A stretch of 5,948 nt of DNA from Candidatus Nanopelagicales bacterium (lineage in GTDB: Bacteria; Actinomycetota; Actinomycetes; S36-B12; GCA-2699445). The position numbers and the translations under genes are program-made. The DNA lies in NCBI GenBank assembly GCA_029939085.1, contig JAOZTQ010000095.1, positions 1 through 5,948 of the forward strand. The letters are read 5' to 3'. This document shows, piece by piece, positions 1 to 5,920 of this stretch. The stretch's first letter is position 1. Every line of letters starts with the position of its first letter. The notes under the pieces were generated by a model. The model saw only the letters and a program-made list of their open reading frames with translations, searched no databases and was not told where the DNA came from.

Positions 1-1
1 T

Positions 2-46
2 GCGAAGAAGAGCACTGCGAAGAAGAGCACTGCGAAGAAGAGCACT
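2..46 (+). repeat. three perfect 15-bp tandem repeats encoding AKKST
   Basis: The unit GCGAAGAAGAGCACT occurs three times without a mismatch (2-16, 17-31, 32-46). Three diverged units follow (47-61, 62-76, 77-91). The array probably continues upstream of the window. Identity at the DNA level, not only in protein, suggests recent unit duplication by slippage. Such arrays can vary in copy number between strains. Confidence 0.9.
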
Positions 47-94
47 GCCAAGAAGGGTGCCGCTAAGAAGCGCACTGCGAAGAAAAAGAAGTAA
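2..94 (+). CDS. hupB: HU-like DNA-binding protein, C-terminal Lys/Ala-rich tail (5' truncated)
   Basis: Only the last 30 codons and the TAA stop are inside the window; the gene begins upstream. The visible protein is six five-residue units: AKKST three times, then AKKGA, AKKRT and AKKKK. This is the low-complexity basic tail seen on actinobacterial HU proteins (HupB/HupS type). In that family the tail follows a ~90-residue HU fold, binds DNA and compacts the nucleoid, and is a site of lysine modification. The HU fold itself is not visible, so the assignment rests on tail composition plus synteny: in Mycobacterium hupB lies close to fbiD, gpsA and ddlA. A histone H1-like or other basic-tailed protein is the alternative. 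A strong hairpin starts 14 bases after the stop. Confidence 0.72.
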   Translation, partial: AKKSTAKKSTAKKSTAKKGAAKKRTAKKKK

Positions 95-108
95 CCCAAA
101 TCCATTGC

Positions 109-142
109 TGTTGGGGCGTTGCTGTTCGGCAACGTCCCAACA
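109..142. terminator. strong bidirectional hairpin between convergent HU and fbiD genes
   Basis: Positions 109-122 (TGTTGGGGCGTTGC) pair with 129-142 (GCAACGTCCCAACA). The stem has 14 base pairs with a single G-U wobble (116/135) and a six-base loop, TGTTCG. It lies 14 bases past the HU stop and 34 bases past the fbiD stop, so it is placed to end both transcripts. Neither strand has a T run after the stem. It would therefore be the U-tract-less type often predicted in actinobacteria, and the terminator role is inferred from position and stem strength. Confidence 0.75.
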
Positions 143-176
143 TGCATGTGGGGCCGCAAAAGCCAAGAACGACCTG

Positions 177-788
177 TTAGTTGAACAAAATCGTTTCGGC
201 AGCCGAGTTGGTCGCCGGTCCAGTACCGATTCGCACGGCGTCTGCCAGATCAGAGATTGAGTCAACGTCTCTTCGTAATCGCGAAAGTTCACCCTCTTTG
301 AGTTCCACGTAGCCTTGTTCGCGATGAAGCGCTCGAGAGTGCGGACCAAAACGTGGAATGAGTGTCCCAGCGGTACCAATCAAGGTCGTCGTACCGGTGC
401 CGACCGCGTCACAAATCATCGACGCAGTCTGATGTGGAGATCGGGACCTTGCGCGAGCTAGTTCTAAAGCCAAGTCGATGTCTTCTGGGCGGACACAAGG
501 CAGATCGCCCAGCAGGATGATGACTTGATCTTGGGGCGATAGGGCATTCAAGACGTCAGCTAAAGCTGGGTTGAGGCCTTGCTTTAGATCCGGAATTTCG
601 GTTACGGATAGATTGGCGGGAGCGGTCCCGGCCACAATCACATCATCAATTCCCAGTGCAGTTTGGCATGAAGCGAGCAGATCATTAGCCATGGCGGTTG
701 CCAACACCGCCCGAGTGGCTTGGTCGAAGCCAAGTCGGCTCTTTGCGGTGACCTTTGGTTTCAGTGGAACTATCGCTGTAGTCGACAT
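177..788 (-). CDS. fbiD: FbiD/CofC, phospholactate/phosphoenolpyruvate guanylyltransferase (F420 biosynthesis)
   Basis: A 203-residue protein of normal family length. It transfers GMP from GTP to 2-phospholactate (CofC) or, in mycobacteria, to phosphoenolpyruvate (FbiD). This is the cytosolic activation step that feeds FbiA in coenzyme F420 synthesis. Visible family motifs, in order: N-terminal VPLK with AKSRLG (residues 7-20), GLNPAL (71-76), the metal/nucleotide GDLP (94-97), the glycine-rich GTGTTTL segment (130-136), FGPHSRALH (147-155) and DVDSISDLADA (174-184). The ATG at 788-786 has AGGA nine bases upstream (plus-strand 798-801). The gene converges on the HU gene and diverges from plsC. 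Its presence implies an F420-producing host, though no other F420 gene is in the window. Which of the two substrates it uses cannot be read from the sequence. Confidence 0.93.
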   Translation of the reverse strand: MSTTAIVPLKPKVTAKSRLGFDQATRAVLATAMANDLLASCQTALGIDDVIVAGTAPANLSVTEIPDLKQGLNPALADVLNALSPQDQVIILLGDLPCVRPEDIDLALELARARSRSPHQTASMICDAVGTGTTTLIGTAGTLIPRFGPHSRALHREQGYVELKEGELSRLRRDVDSISDLADAVRIGTGPATNSAAETILFN

Positions 789-880
789 TGCGAGTAATCC
801 TGCCGTGAAAAACCGGCATCTGACCAGTCCGACGTGTCATTCTGCTTTTAGCGTGATGTAGCTGGAGTAAGGACAAGTAA
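789..880. promoter_or_regulatory. divergent fbiD/plsC intergenic region
   Basis: This 92-bp gap must hold the start signals of both fbiD (leftward) and plsC (rightward). For plsC I see AAGGA at 869-873, seven bases before the ATG, and a TANNNT-type -10 candidate TAGCGT at 849-854 without a convincing -35 partner. For fbiD, a small inverted repeat TGCCG (801-805) / CGGCA (814-818) with an eight-base A-rich loop adjoins the AGGA ribosome-binding sequence. It could act as a leader hairpin or a protein-binding site. No operator is recognisable with confidence. Confidence 0.35.
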
Positions 881-1639
881 ATGCGGCCAATTCCTTCCCA
901 GCAACAAGTGGGGCCATGGTACGCGTCCGCCGCGGTGGTTTTGTGGCCGATGATGATGACAATCACACGTCACCAGTGGCGCGGTGAAGAGAATCTGGGT
1001 AAGCCACACGACGGTATGGTTATCGCCGCCAATCACATGTCATGGTTCGATCCGTTGGTGATTTGCCACATCATGAACGACAACAACCGTATTCCCCGTT
1101 TCTTGGCTAAAGACTCATTATTTGAGGTACCGCTTGTTGGTCGTGTTGTGGCTGGCGCAGGACAAATCCCGGTGTACCGAAATACGCGCAACGCCGCCAA
1201 GGCGGTAAGCGCGGCCGTTACCGCAGTTGAAGAAGGTCAGGCTGTGGTTGTCTATCCGGAGGGCACCCTCACGCGGGATCCAGAACTGTGGCCGATGACC
1301 GGTAAAACTGGCGCTGCTCGAATAGCACTAACTTCGGGCGCACCAGTCGTTCCATTGGCGCACTGGGGGGCTCAAAAGGTTATGCGGCCCTATAAGAAAG
1401 AACTCAAGGTTTTTCCACCTCCTGAAATAGCGGTAGCCGTAGGTGAACCAGTAGATCTCGATGACTTGCGGGAACTAGATATGTCGCAGGATGTCTTGGA
1501 TGAGGCGACGTCGCGCATTATGGATGCCATCGCCGAAGAGTTGGCGCTGTTACGTAATGAACCGGTGCCGACTGAGCGGTGGGATATGAAGGCGAAAGAG
1601 TTGCGACCGATACATCATCCGATCCCTCGGGAGATATGA
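881..1639 (+). CDS. plsC: PlsC-family 1-acylglycerol-3-phosphate O-acyltransferase
   Basis: A 252-residue acyltransferase of the PlsC/LPLAT family, which typically acylates lysophosphatidate at the membrane to form phosphatidate. Motif I NHxxxxD is present as N51-H52 ... D57-P58. The middle block runs from FLAKDSLF (74-81) through GQIPVYR (94-100). The glycerol-phosphate-binding EGT block is E127-G128-T129, and block IV is VVPLA (156-160). Residues 13-28 form a short hydrophobic N-terminal stretch that may attach to the membrane. The ATG is fixed by an in-frame TAA immediately before it and by AAGGA seven bases upstream. gpsA follows after 76 bp on the same strand, which links synthesis of the glycerol-phosphate backbone to its acylation. 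The exact acceptor is inferred: some actinobacterial members acylate other lipids, such as mannosylated phosphoinositides. Confidence 0.9.
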   Translation: MRPIPSQQQVGPWYASAAVVLWPMMMTITRHQWRGEENLGKPHDGMVIAANHMSWFDPLVICHIMNDNNRIPRFLAKDSLFEVPLVGRVVAGAGQIPVYRNTRNAAKAVSAAVTAVEEGQAVVVYPEGTLTRDPELWPMTGKTGAARIALTSGAPVVPLAHWGAQKVMRPYKKELKVFPPPEIAVAVGEPVDLDDLRELDMSQDVLDEATSRIMDAIAEELALLRNEPVPTERWDMKAKELRPIHHPIPREI

Positions 1640-1705
1640 GTTGCACGGCATCGGTCATCCGGCACGACAGCGACGCCGCTAACGACTAACGTCGGGCGCA
1701 GGATT

Positions 1706-1711
1706 GGAGAG
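1706..1711 (+). promoter_or_regulatory. ribosome-binding site that sets the gpsA start
   Basis: GGAGAG lies four bases before the ATG at 1716 (six bases counted from GGAG). An in-frame TTG at 1704 would add four residues, but it overlaps this Shine-Dalgarno sequence and would place extra residues before the conserved MAKVAI beta strand. The ATG is therefore the better start. Confidence 0.75.
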
Positions 1712-1715
1712 AAAT

Positions 1716-2729
1716 ATGGCGAAAGTGGCAATCATGGGCGGTGGATCCATGGGAACTGCCTACGGAATGGTTATGGCTGATGCTGGCTGTGACGTAGTCA
1801 TGTGGGCGCGTGAGCCCAGCGTTGTTGAAGACGTCAACGTTAACCATCGCAATGAGATGTTCCATCCAGGACTTGATCTTCCTGAGTCGCTTCGGTGTAC
1901 TAACGATCCGGCTGAGGCGATGGCTGGTGCAGAAATCGTTGTGCTTGCGATTCCATCGCAAACTCTGCGAGAAAACTTGACCGCATGGCGGGAGTACCTA
2001 GCGGAGGGCGCGTTACTCGTTACCTTGATGAAAGGTATCGAGAAGGGCACCAAGATGCGGATGTCTCAGGTGCTACAAGAGGTTGGCCAGGTGGGTGCCG
2101 ACCAAGTTGCGGTTGTGTCTGGCCCAAACCTGGCTCGCGAAATCATCTTGCGGCAACCGGCGGCAACAACAGTTGCGTGTGTCGACGAAGCGCGCGCTAT
2201 CGAACTTCAGAAAGCATCCACTACGCCCTATTTTCGGCCCTACTTCACGACGGATGTCGTAGGCGTCGAGATTGGTGGTGCAGTCAAAAACGTCATCGCT
2301 CTCGCCAATGGGATGGCTGTGGGACAGGGTTTCGGTGAGAATGCGCAAGCAGCCTTGATCACGCGTGGTTTAGCGGAGATGGTTGAGCTTGGGGTGGCAT
2401 TGGGCGCCAATCGATTGACGTTCCTTGGCACTGCTGGCATCGGCGATCTGATCGCGACCTGTTCGTCATCTTTGTCGAGGAATCGTACGTTTGGCGAGAA
2501 CCTCGGTAAAGGTCTGACGGTTGCCGAAACGGAGGCCGTCACCAAGCAAACCTGCGAAGGCGTAAAGAGTGCCAAACCTATCCTCGAGATGGGGCAAGAC
2601 GCGGGTGTAGAAATGCCAATCACCGAGCAGGTGGTCTCGGTCGTGCACGATGGCATGGCTCCGGAAAAGATGTTGCAGCACCTAATGGCGAGACCCACCC
2701 GCGAAGAACAGGGACAAGATTCCCGATGA
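1716..2729 (+). CDS. gpsA: NAD(P)-dependent glycerol-3-phosphate dehydrogenase
   Basis: A 337-residue protein, normal for GpsA. It reduces dihydroxyacetone phosphate to sn-glycerol 3-phosphate in the cytosol, giving the phospholipid backbone. The N-terminal Rossmann motif is GGGSMG (8-13), retaining GxGxxG. A conserved lysine lies in MKGIE (105-109), followed by SGPNLARE (135-142). The catalytic lysine is K191 in GGAVKN, then GIGDLIATC (241-249) and SRNRTFG (254-260). Two small departures from the common pattern are Met for Trp in the usual GAGSWG and Met for Thr/Ser before KGIE; neither removes a catalytic residue. The upstream 76 bp after plsC contains only a weak 5-bp stem (1671-1675/1690-1694), so co-transcription with plsC is plausible. 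The stop overlaps the next gene's start (ATGA). Confidence 0.96.
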   Translation: MAKVAIMGGGSMGTAYGMVMADAGCDVVMWAREPSVVEDVNVNHRNEMFHPGLDLPESLRCTNDPAEAMAGAEIVVLAIPSQTLRENLTAWREYLAEGALLVTLMKGIEKGTKMRMSQVLQEVGQVGADQVAVVSGPNLAREIILRQPAATTVACVDEARAIELQKASTTPYFRPYFTTDVVGVEIGGAVKNVIALANGMAVGQGFGENAQAALITRGLAEMVELGVALGANRLTFLGTAGIGDLIATCSSSLSRNRTFGENLGKGLTVAETEAVTKQTCEGVKSAKPILEMGQDAGVEMPITEQVVSVVHDGMAPEKMLQHLMARPTREEQGQDSR

Positions 2730-3319
2730 GTTTCGGACACCTGCTGCTACTGCGCCATGGCGAGACTGAGTGGAGCAAAAGTGGTCAGCACACTGGTCGT
2801 ACTGATCTACCGCTGACCGAAGCGGGGGAGCGAGATGCCACATTGCTTCGGCCGCTGCTGACCGGTCGATCGCTGGCTTTAGTTCTCATCTCGCCGCTGC
2901 AGCGGGCTCAGGAAACGGCGCGTCTAGCTGGAATCAGTGGTGAGTTGGAACCAAATCTGCTGGAGTGGGATTACGGTGCTTACGAAGGTAGGCGCACTGC
3001 CGATATTCGCCAAGATCTGAACGATCCGGAGTGGACAATTTGGCGCGACCCGATTCCGCCCGGTGATACACCGGGAGAACAGCCAGAGGAAGTGGCCAGT
3101 CGGGCACGCCTAGTGCTCGATCGTGTGGAACCACTACTCCTTGATGGGCAAGATTGTGCGCTCGTCGCGCACGGTCATATGCTGCGCATTTTGACTGCCA
3201 CCTGGTTAGGACTCCCGGCGGTAGATGGCCGACTCTTCGCGTTAGATGCTGGTGCGATCAGCACGTTGGGATATGAGCACGAGCAACACGTGATCCAAGG
3301 CTGGAACACCAAGAAATAG
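2726..3319 (+). CDS. histidine phosphatase superfamily protein, SHB17/acid-phosphatase-like
   Basis: A 197-residue single-domain member of the phosphoglycerate mutase-like histidine phosphatase (branch 1) family. The catalytic signature RHGET is at 10-14, with H11 the predicted phospho-acceptor. R60 (SPLQR) and H149 (VAHGH) complete the phosphate pocket, and E80 in LLEWDYGAYEG is the likely proton donor. The stretch EWSKSGQHTGRTDLPLT (15-31), the WDYGAYEG block (81-88), IWRD (105-108) and AHGHMLR (148-154) closely resemble, from memory, yeast sedoheptulose-1,7-bisphosphatase SHB17 and mycobacterial acid phosphatases annotated gpm2. A phosphatase is therefore likelier than a mutase. The ATG overlaps the gpsA stop in ATGA, implying translational coupling. 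There are no membrane segments or signal peptide, so it should act in the cytosol. The substrate is unknown; a sugar bisphosphate is an inference only. Confidence 0.88.
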   Translation: MSFGHLLLLRHGETEWSKSGQHTGRTDLPLTEAGERDATLLRPLLTGRSLALVLISPLQRAQETARLAGISGELEPNLLEWDYGAYEGRRTADIRQDLNDPEWTIWRDPIPPGDTPGEQPEEVASRARLVLDRVEPLLLDGQDCALVAHGHMLRILTATWLGLPAVDGRLFALDAGAISTLGYEHEQHVIQGWNTKK

Positions 3320-3357
3320 ATCCGTCGCAGTTACCGGCCTGCACTCCAAGTGCTAGA

Positions 3358-3363
3358 TAGGGT
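3358..3363 (+). promoter_or_regulatory. candidate -10 element for a leaderless ddl transcript
   Basis: TAGGGT fits the actinobacterial TANNNT -10 pattern. It ends six bases before the ddl ATG, which would put the transcription start on or beside the A of the start codon, the geometry typical of leaderless genes in this phylum. The alternative reading is that AGGG at 3359-3362 is a weak ribosome-binding site, seven bases before the ATG. An overlapping alternative -10, TAGATA (3354-3359), has TG upstream and TTACCG at 17-bp spacing (3331-3336), but only three of six bases match the -35 consensus. Confidence 0.35.
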
Positions 3364-3369
3364 CTGCTC

Positions 3370-4461
3370 ATGGGCAAGACGACGGTGCTAGTTCTCTTTG
3401 GAGGCCGCAGCAGCGAACACTCGATCTCCTGTATCAGTGCCGGCAGCATCTTGCAGGCGATCGATCGAGAGCGCTACGAGATCGTTGCGGTAGCAATTAC
3501 TCCCGAAGGTGACTGGGTAAGTCACAGCGGTCGATATGAAGAACTGCGGGCCCATAACGGCAATCTACCGATGGTTAAGGAAGGTATTCCGGTAACGCTG
3601 TCGCTGTCGCCGGAGCGCCGTGGAATTTGGGTGGCTCACGAGGAAAATCATTCTGAATGGATAGCTATCGATGTTGTTTTCCCAGTACTGCACGGTCCCT
3701 ATGGTGAAGATGGCGCGGTTCAGGGGGCCCTAGAGATCGCGGATATCCCGTATGTAGGTAGCGGTGTCTTTGCTTCCGCTGCATGTATGGACAAGGCACA
3801 CACCAAACGTCTACTTCAGAGTGCCGGAATTCCGTCGGGACGTTGGCAGGCGTTTCAACTGTCCGATTGGGATCACGTTGAGCAAGATGACTCCTTGGCA
3901 GATTTGGGATTGCCAGTATTTGTGAAGCCAGCGAGGGCCGGTTCGAGCGTGGGAGTTTCGAAAGTGCACGATAAGTCGGACCTAGCGGCTGCAGTGGCTT
4001 TGGCGGGATCACACGATCCGCACATCATCGTTGAATCCTCAGTGGAGGGGGCACTGGAGATTGAATGTGGTGTCCTGGCAGATGCCGATGGTGTTATTCG
4101 GGTCAGCGAGTGTGCTCGCATAAAGGTTCGCGAGGGACATGAGTTTTACGACTTTGAAGCGAAATACTTGGATAACAGCGTTGAATTGATTGTCCCAGCA
4201 GACATTTCAGCTGACTTGGTGAAACAGGTCCAGCGATTGGCTGTTGAGGCCTTTAGCGCCCTGGACTGTGAAGGTCTTGCGCGCGTCGACTTCTTCATCG
4301 ACCCGGATGGCGCTGTGTCAGTTAACGAGATCAACACAATGCCTGGATTCACGCCGATTTCAATGTATCCGCGGATGTGGTCGGAATCGGGGGTCAGCTA
4401 CCCGGAACTCATCGATGTCCTGATCGGTGAAGCGTTGGCTAGGACTCCTGGTCTTCGGTAA
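3370..4461 (+). CDS. ddl: D-alanine--D-alanine ligase
   Basis: A 363-residue ATP-grasp enzyme, typical of actinobacterial Ddl/DdlA length. It joins two D-alanines in the cytosol for the peptidoglycan pentapeptide and is the target of D-cycloserine. Visible landmarks: FGGRSSEHSIS (10-20) with E16 matching the first-subsite glutamate, HGPYGEDG (108-115), the ATP-binding VKPARAGSSVGV (185-196), the lid YDFEAKY (260-266) with the tyrosine that marks D-Ala rather than D-lactate specificity, RVDFF (305-309) with metal ligand D307, and NEINTMPGFT (319-328) with E320 and N322. The catalytic set looks complete. It begins 50 bp after the phosphatase gene. That gap holds a weak 5-bp hairpin (3341-3345/3349-3353) and possible promoter bases. 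The 3' end overlaps the opposing lipoprotein gene by 23 bp. Confidence 0.96.
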   Translation: MGKTTVLVLFGGRSSEHSISCISAGSILQAIDRERYEIVAVAITPEGDWVSHSGRYEELRAHNGNLPMVKEGIPVTLSLSPERRGIWVAHEENHSEWIAIDVVFPVLHGPYGEDGAVQGALEIADIPYVGSGVFASAACMDKAHTKRLLQSAGIPSGRWQAFQLSDWDHVEQDDSLADLGLPVFVKPARAGSSVGVSKVHDKSDLAAAVALAGSHDPHIIVESSVEGALEIECGVLADADGVIRVSECARIKVREGHEFYDFEAKYLDNSVELIVPADISADLVKQVQRLAVEAFSALDCEGLARVDFFIDPDGAVSVNEINTMPGFTPISMYPRMWSESGVSYPELIDVLIGEALARTPGLR

Positions 4462-4885
4462 CCGGCTGAAGATCGGCAACGATACCGGCAGGATTCTGAT
4501 AGGCCGCCGGAACAGTAATCTCCAGGATGGGTTCGGACTCAACCGCAGTGAATCGGTTCCCGGAACTTAGTTGCTGCGGGTACCAGGAGATGCCGTCAAT
4601 CTCCAATAGTTGCGAGTCCGTTGTGTAGGTAGTTGGCGTTGAGGTTCCGCAACGCCAAATGATGGCTGGGGCTCCCCACGCTGCCGTGGAGTCTGGATCG
4701 GGCATAGTTTCGATGCGGCGTTCACCAGCAAGTTCTTCCGGCAAGTCAACGCTTAGTTGTTTGCACTGTTCGCCGACCTCGGCCGTCATTTCTGCTGGGG
4801 TGACCGGTACGGCGCGACCACACCCCGCGAGTGTGAGCAAAATAAGTGAACCGCCCGCAAGTGCGGGGATAGGTGACAATTGCAT
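4439..4885 (-). CDS. DUF3515 family lipoprotein
   Basis: A 148-residue protein with an N-terminal hydrophobic stretch (about residues 7-20) ending in the lipobox LAGC, so C22 is the predicted lipidated residue and the mature protein should sit on the outer face of the membrane. The rest is soluble, with cysteines at 41 and 79 that could form a disulphide, and a WGAPAIIWRCG segment (70-80). The call as DUF3515 rests on this layout and on its position between ddl and thiL, where actinobacteria carry that family (Rv2980 in M. tuberculosis); the function is unknown. The ATG is fixed by an in-frame TAA directly before it and by GGAGG six bases upstream (plus-strand 4892-4896). Its last 23 bases, including the stop, overlap the end of ddl on the other strand. 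Confidence 0.85.
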   Translation of the reverse strand: MQLSPIPALAGGSLILLTLAGCGRAVPVTPAEMTAEVGEQCKQLSVDLPEELAGERRIETMPDPDSTAAWGAPAIIWRCGTSTPTTYTTDSQLLEIDGISWYPQQLSSGNRFTAVESEPILEITVPAAYQNPAGIVADLQPVTEDQES

Positions 4886-4946
4886 TTAACGCCTCCACTA
4901 ACGTGGTCCAGGCTAGAGGTAGCCGATATTCGCCTGGGAGGGCCGG
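4886..4946. promoter_or_regulatory. divergent DUF3515/thiL intergenic region
   Basis: This 61-bp gap separates the two divergent starts. Clear ribosome-binding sites are present for both: GGAGG for the leftward gene (complement of 4892-4896) and GGGAGG at 4936-4941 for thiL, five bases before its ATG. Promoter candidates are weak. For the leftward gene, the complement of 4910-4915 reads TAGCCT, a TANNNT match. For thiL, TAACGT at 4899-4904 has GTGACA (4873-4878) upstream but at an overlong 20-bp spacing. Confidence 0.35.
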
Positions 4947-5891
4947 ATGGTTCAAACGGTAGCTGACGTTGGTGAGTTCGGCCTCATCGACTTAATCGCG
5001 GAGCGCACGCCGACGGAGTCCAACGCCATCGGGATCGGAGACGATGCGGCGGTAGTCCAACTCCATGGTCACACCGTCACCAGTGTGGATACGCTCATCG
5101 AAGGACGTCACTTTAAACATGACTGGTCCGATGCAGCAGATGTTGGCCATAGAGCGGCGGCTGCCAGTTTGGCTGACATCGCGGCAATGGGAGCTCGGCC
5201 ACGTTCGCTGCTGCTTGCGCTCGCGATTCCTGCCGATACCGCAGTGTCATGGGCTCTTGAGCTCGTAGACGGTGTCATCGCTGAAATCGAGCCGCTCTCG
5301 GCCTATCTGGTAGGCGGAGATGTGTGTCGCTCAGATGTGGCGACGGTCTCGGTCACGGCAGTAGGCGAGACTAACCGACCGGTCACCCGGACTGGGGCCC
5401 GTGTGGGTGACACTTTGGCGATTGCAGGTCGACAAGGCTGGGCTGCCGCTGGTTTGACGGTGCTCTCGCGCGGATTTCGGTCGCCTCGTGCCTTGGTTAA
5501 TGCCTATCAACGTCCGCATCCGCCGTATGAAAGCGGTCCCGCTGCTGCAGCTGCCGGTGCAACGGCAATGATTGATGTGAGTGACGGATTGCTGGGCGAT
5601 GTGCGGCACCTAGCTCAGGCCTCGGGAGTCCTAGCTGATCTGGATTCCCAGCAAGTCCCGGTCTCAGATCAACTCGTGGAGACTGCCTCAGCCTTTAACG
5701 TGGATCCGCTCACTTGGGTCCTAGCCGGTGGCGACGATCACGCACTGGTAGCCACTTTTCCTGCGGAAGTGAACCTACCCGAGATGTTCAATCCCATCGG
5801 ACGGATCACTGATCCCGCAGGACAAGCGCCAGGAGTGTCGGTAGACGGGAGACCATGGACTGGGTCACTAGGTCACGATCATTTCAACTAG
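4947..5891 (+). CDS. thiL: thiamine-monophosphate kinase
   Basis: A 314-residue AIR-synthase/PurM-fold kinase of normal ThiL length. It phosphorylates thiamine monophosphate with ATP to thiamine pyrophosphate, the last step of cofactor synthesis, in the cytosol. Motifs in order: GIGDDAAV (29-36) with Mg2+-binding aspartates, SVDTLIEGRHF (46-56), SLADIAAMGA (74-83), GGDVCRS (123-129), IDVSDGLLGDV (209-219) and GGDDHAL (261-267), where many ThiL proteins have GGEDYEL or similar. The protein ends in the usual C-terminal HF region (DHFN). The start is supported by GGGAGG five bases before the ATG. It diverges from the DUF3515 gene, matching the order near thiL in Mycobacterium. No TPP riboswitch is visible in the short leader. 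Confidence 0.95.
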   Translation: MVQTVADVGEFGLIDLIAERTPTESNAIGIGDDAAVVQLHGHTVTSVDTLIEGRHFKHDWSDAADVGHRAAAASLADIAAMGARPRSLLLALAIPADTAVSWALELVDGVIAEIEPLSAYLVGGDVCRSDVATVSVTAVGETNRPVTRTGARVGDTLAIAGRQGWAAAGLTVLSRGFRSPRALVNAYQRPHPPYESGPAAAAAGATAMIDVSDGLLGDVRHLAQASGVLADLDSQQVPVSDQLVETASAFNVDPLTWVLAGGDDHALVATFPAEVNLPEMFNPIGRITDPAGQAPGVSVDGRPWTGSLGHDHFN

Positions 5892-5920
5892 ATCACTTGA
5901 GGTAGCGCCTTAGTTGAAGT
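5881..5920. repeat. inverted repeat spanning the thiL stop; weak terminator candidate
   Basis: TTCAACTA (5883-5890) is the perfect reverse complement of TAGTTGAA (5911-5918). It extends outward by a wobble (5882/5919) and an A-T pair (5881/5920), with a ~20-base loop. The left arm contains the last thiL codons and most of its stop. The stem is AT-rich with a large loop and no T run, so a terminator role is doubtful. Confidence 0.3.

Noticed and set aside
57..260. Plus-strand 67-codon open frame running through the hairpin and the end of fbiD
   Set aside because: It overlaps the HU tail in another frame, the hairpin and the fbiD 3' end, and its sequence looks like non-coding translation.
571..861. 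Plus-strand 96-codon open frame across the fbiD start
   Set aside because: It is antisense to the well-supported fbiD coding sequence, has no family motifs and no convincing ribosome-binding site.
1671..1694. Possible terminator between plsC and gpsA
   Set aside because: The stem is only five base pairs with a 14-base loop and no T run, too weak to call.
2240..2740. Minus-strand 166-codon open frame opposite gpsA
   Set aside because: It lies wholly opposite conserved gpsA codons, and its composition (Pro/Ser/Thr-rich, no motif) is that expected from the reverse strand of a real gene.
3341..3353. Hairpin GCACT-CCA-AGTGC between the phosphatase gene and ddl
   Set aside because: Five base pairs with a three-base loop and no T run; noted as context but not supportable as a terminator or operator.
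4886..4946. TPP riboswitch upstream of thiL
   Set aside because: The gap is only 61 bp and lacks the conserved CUGAGA and related THI-box elements.
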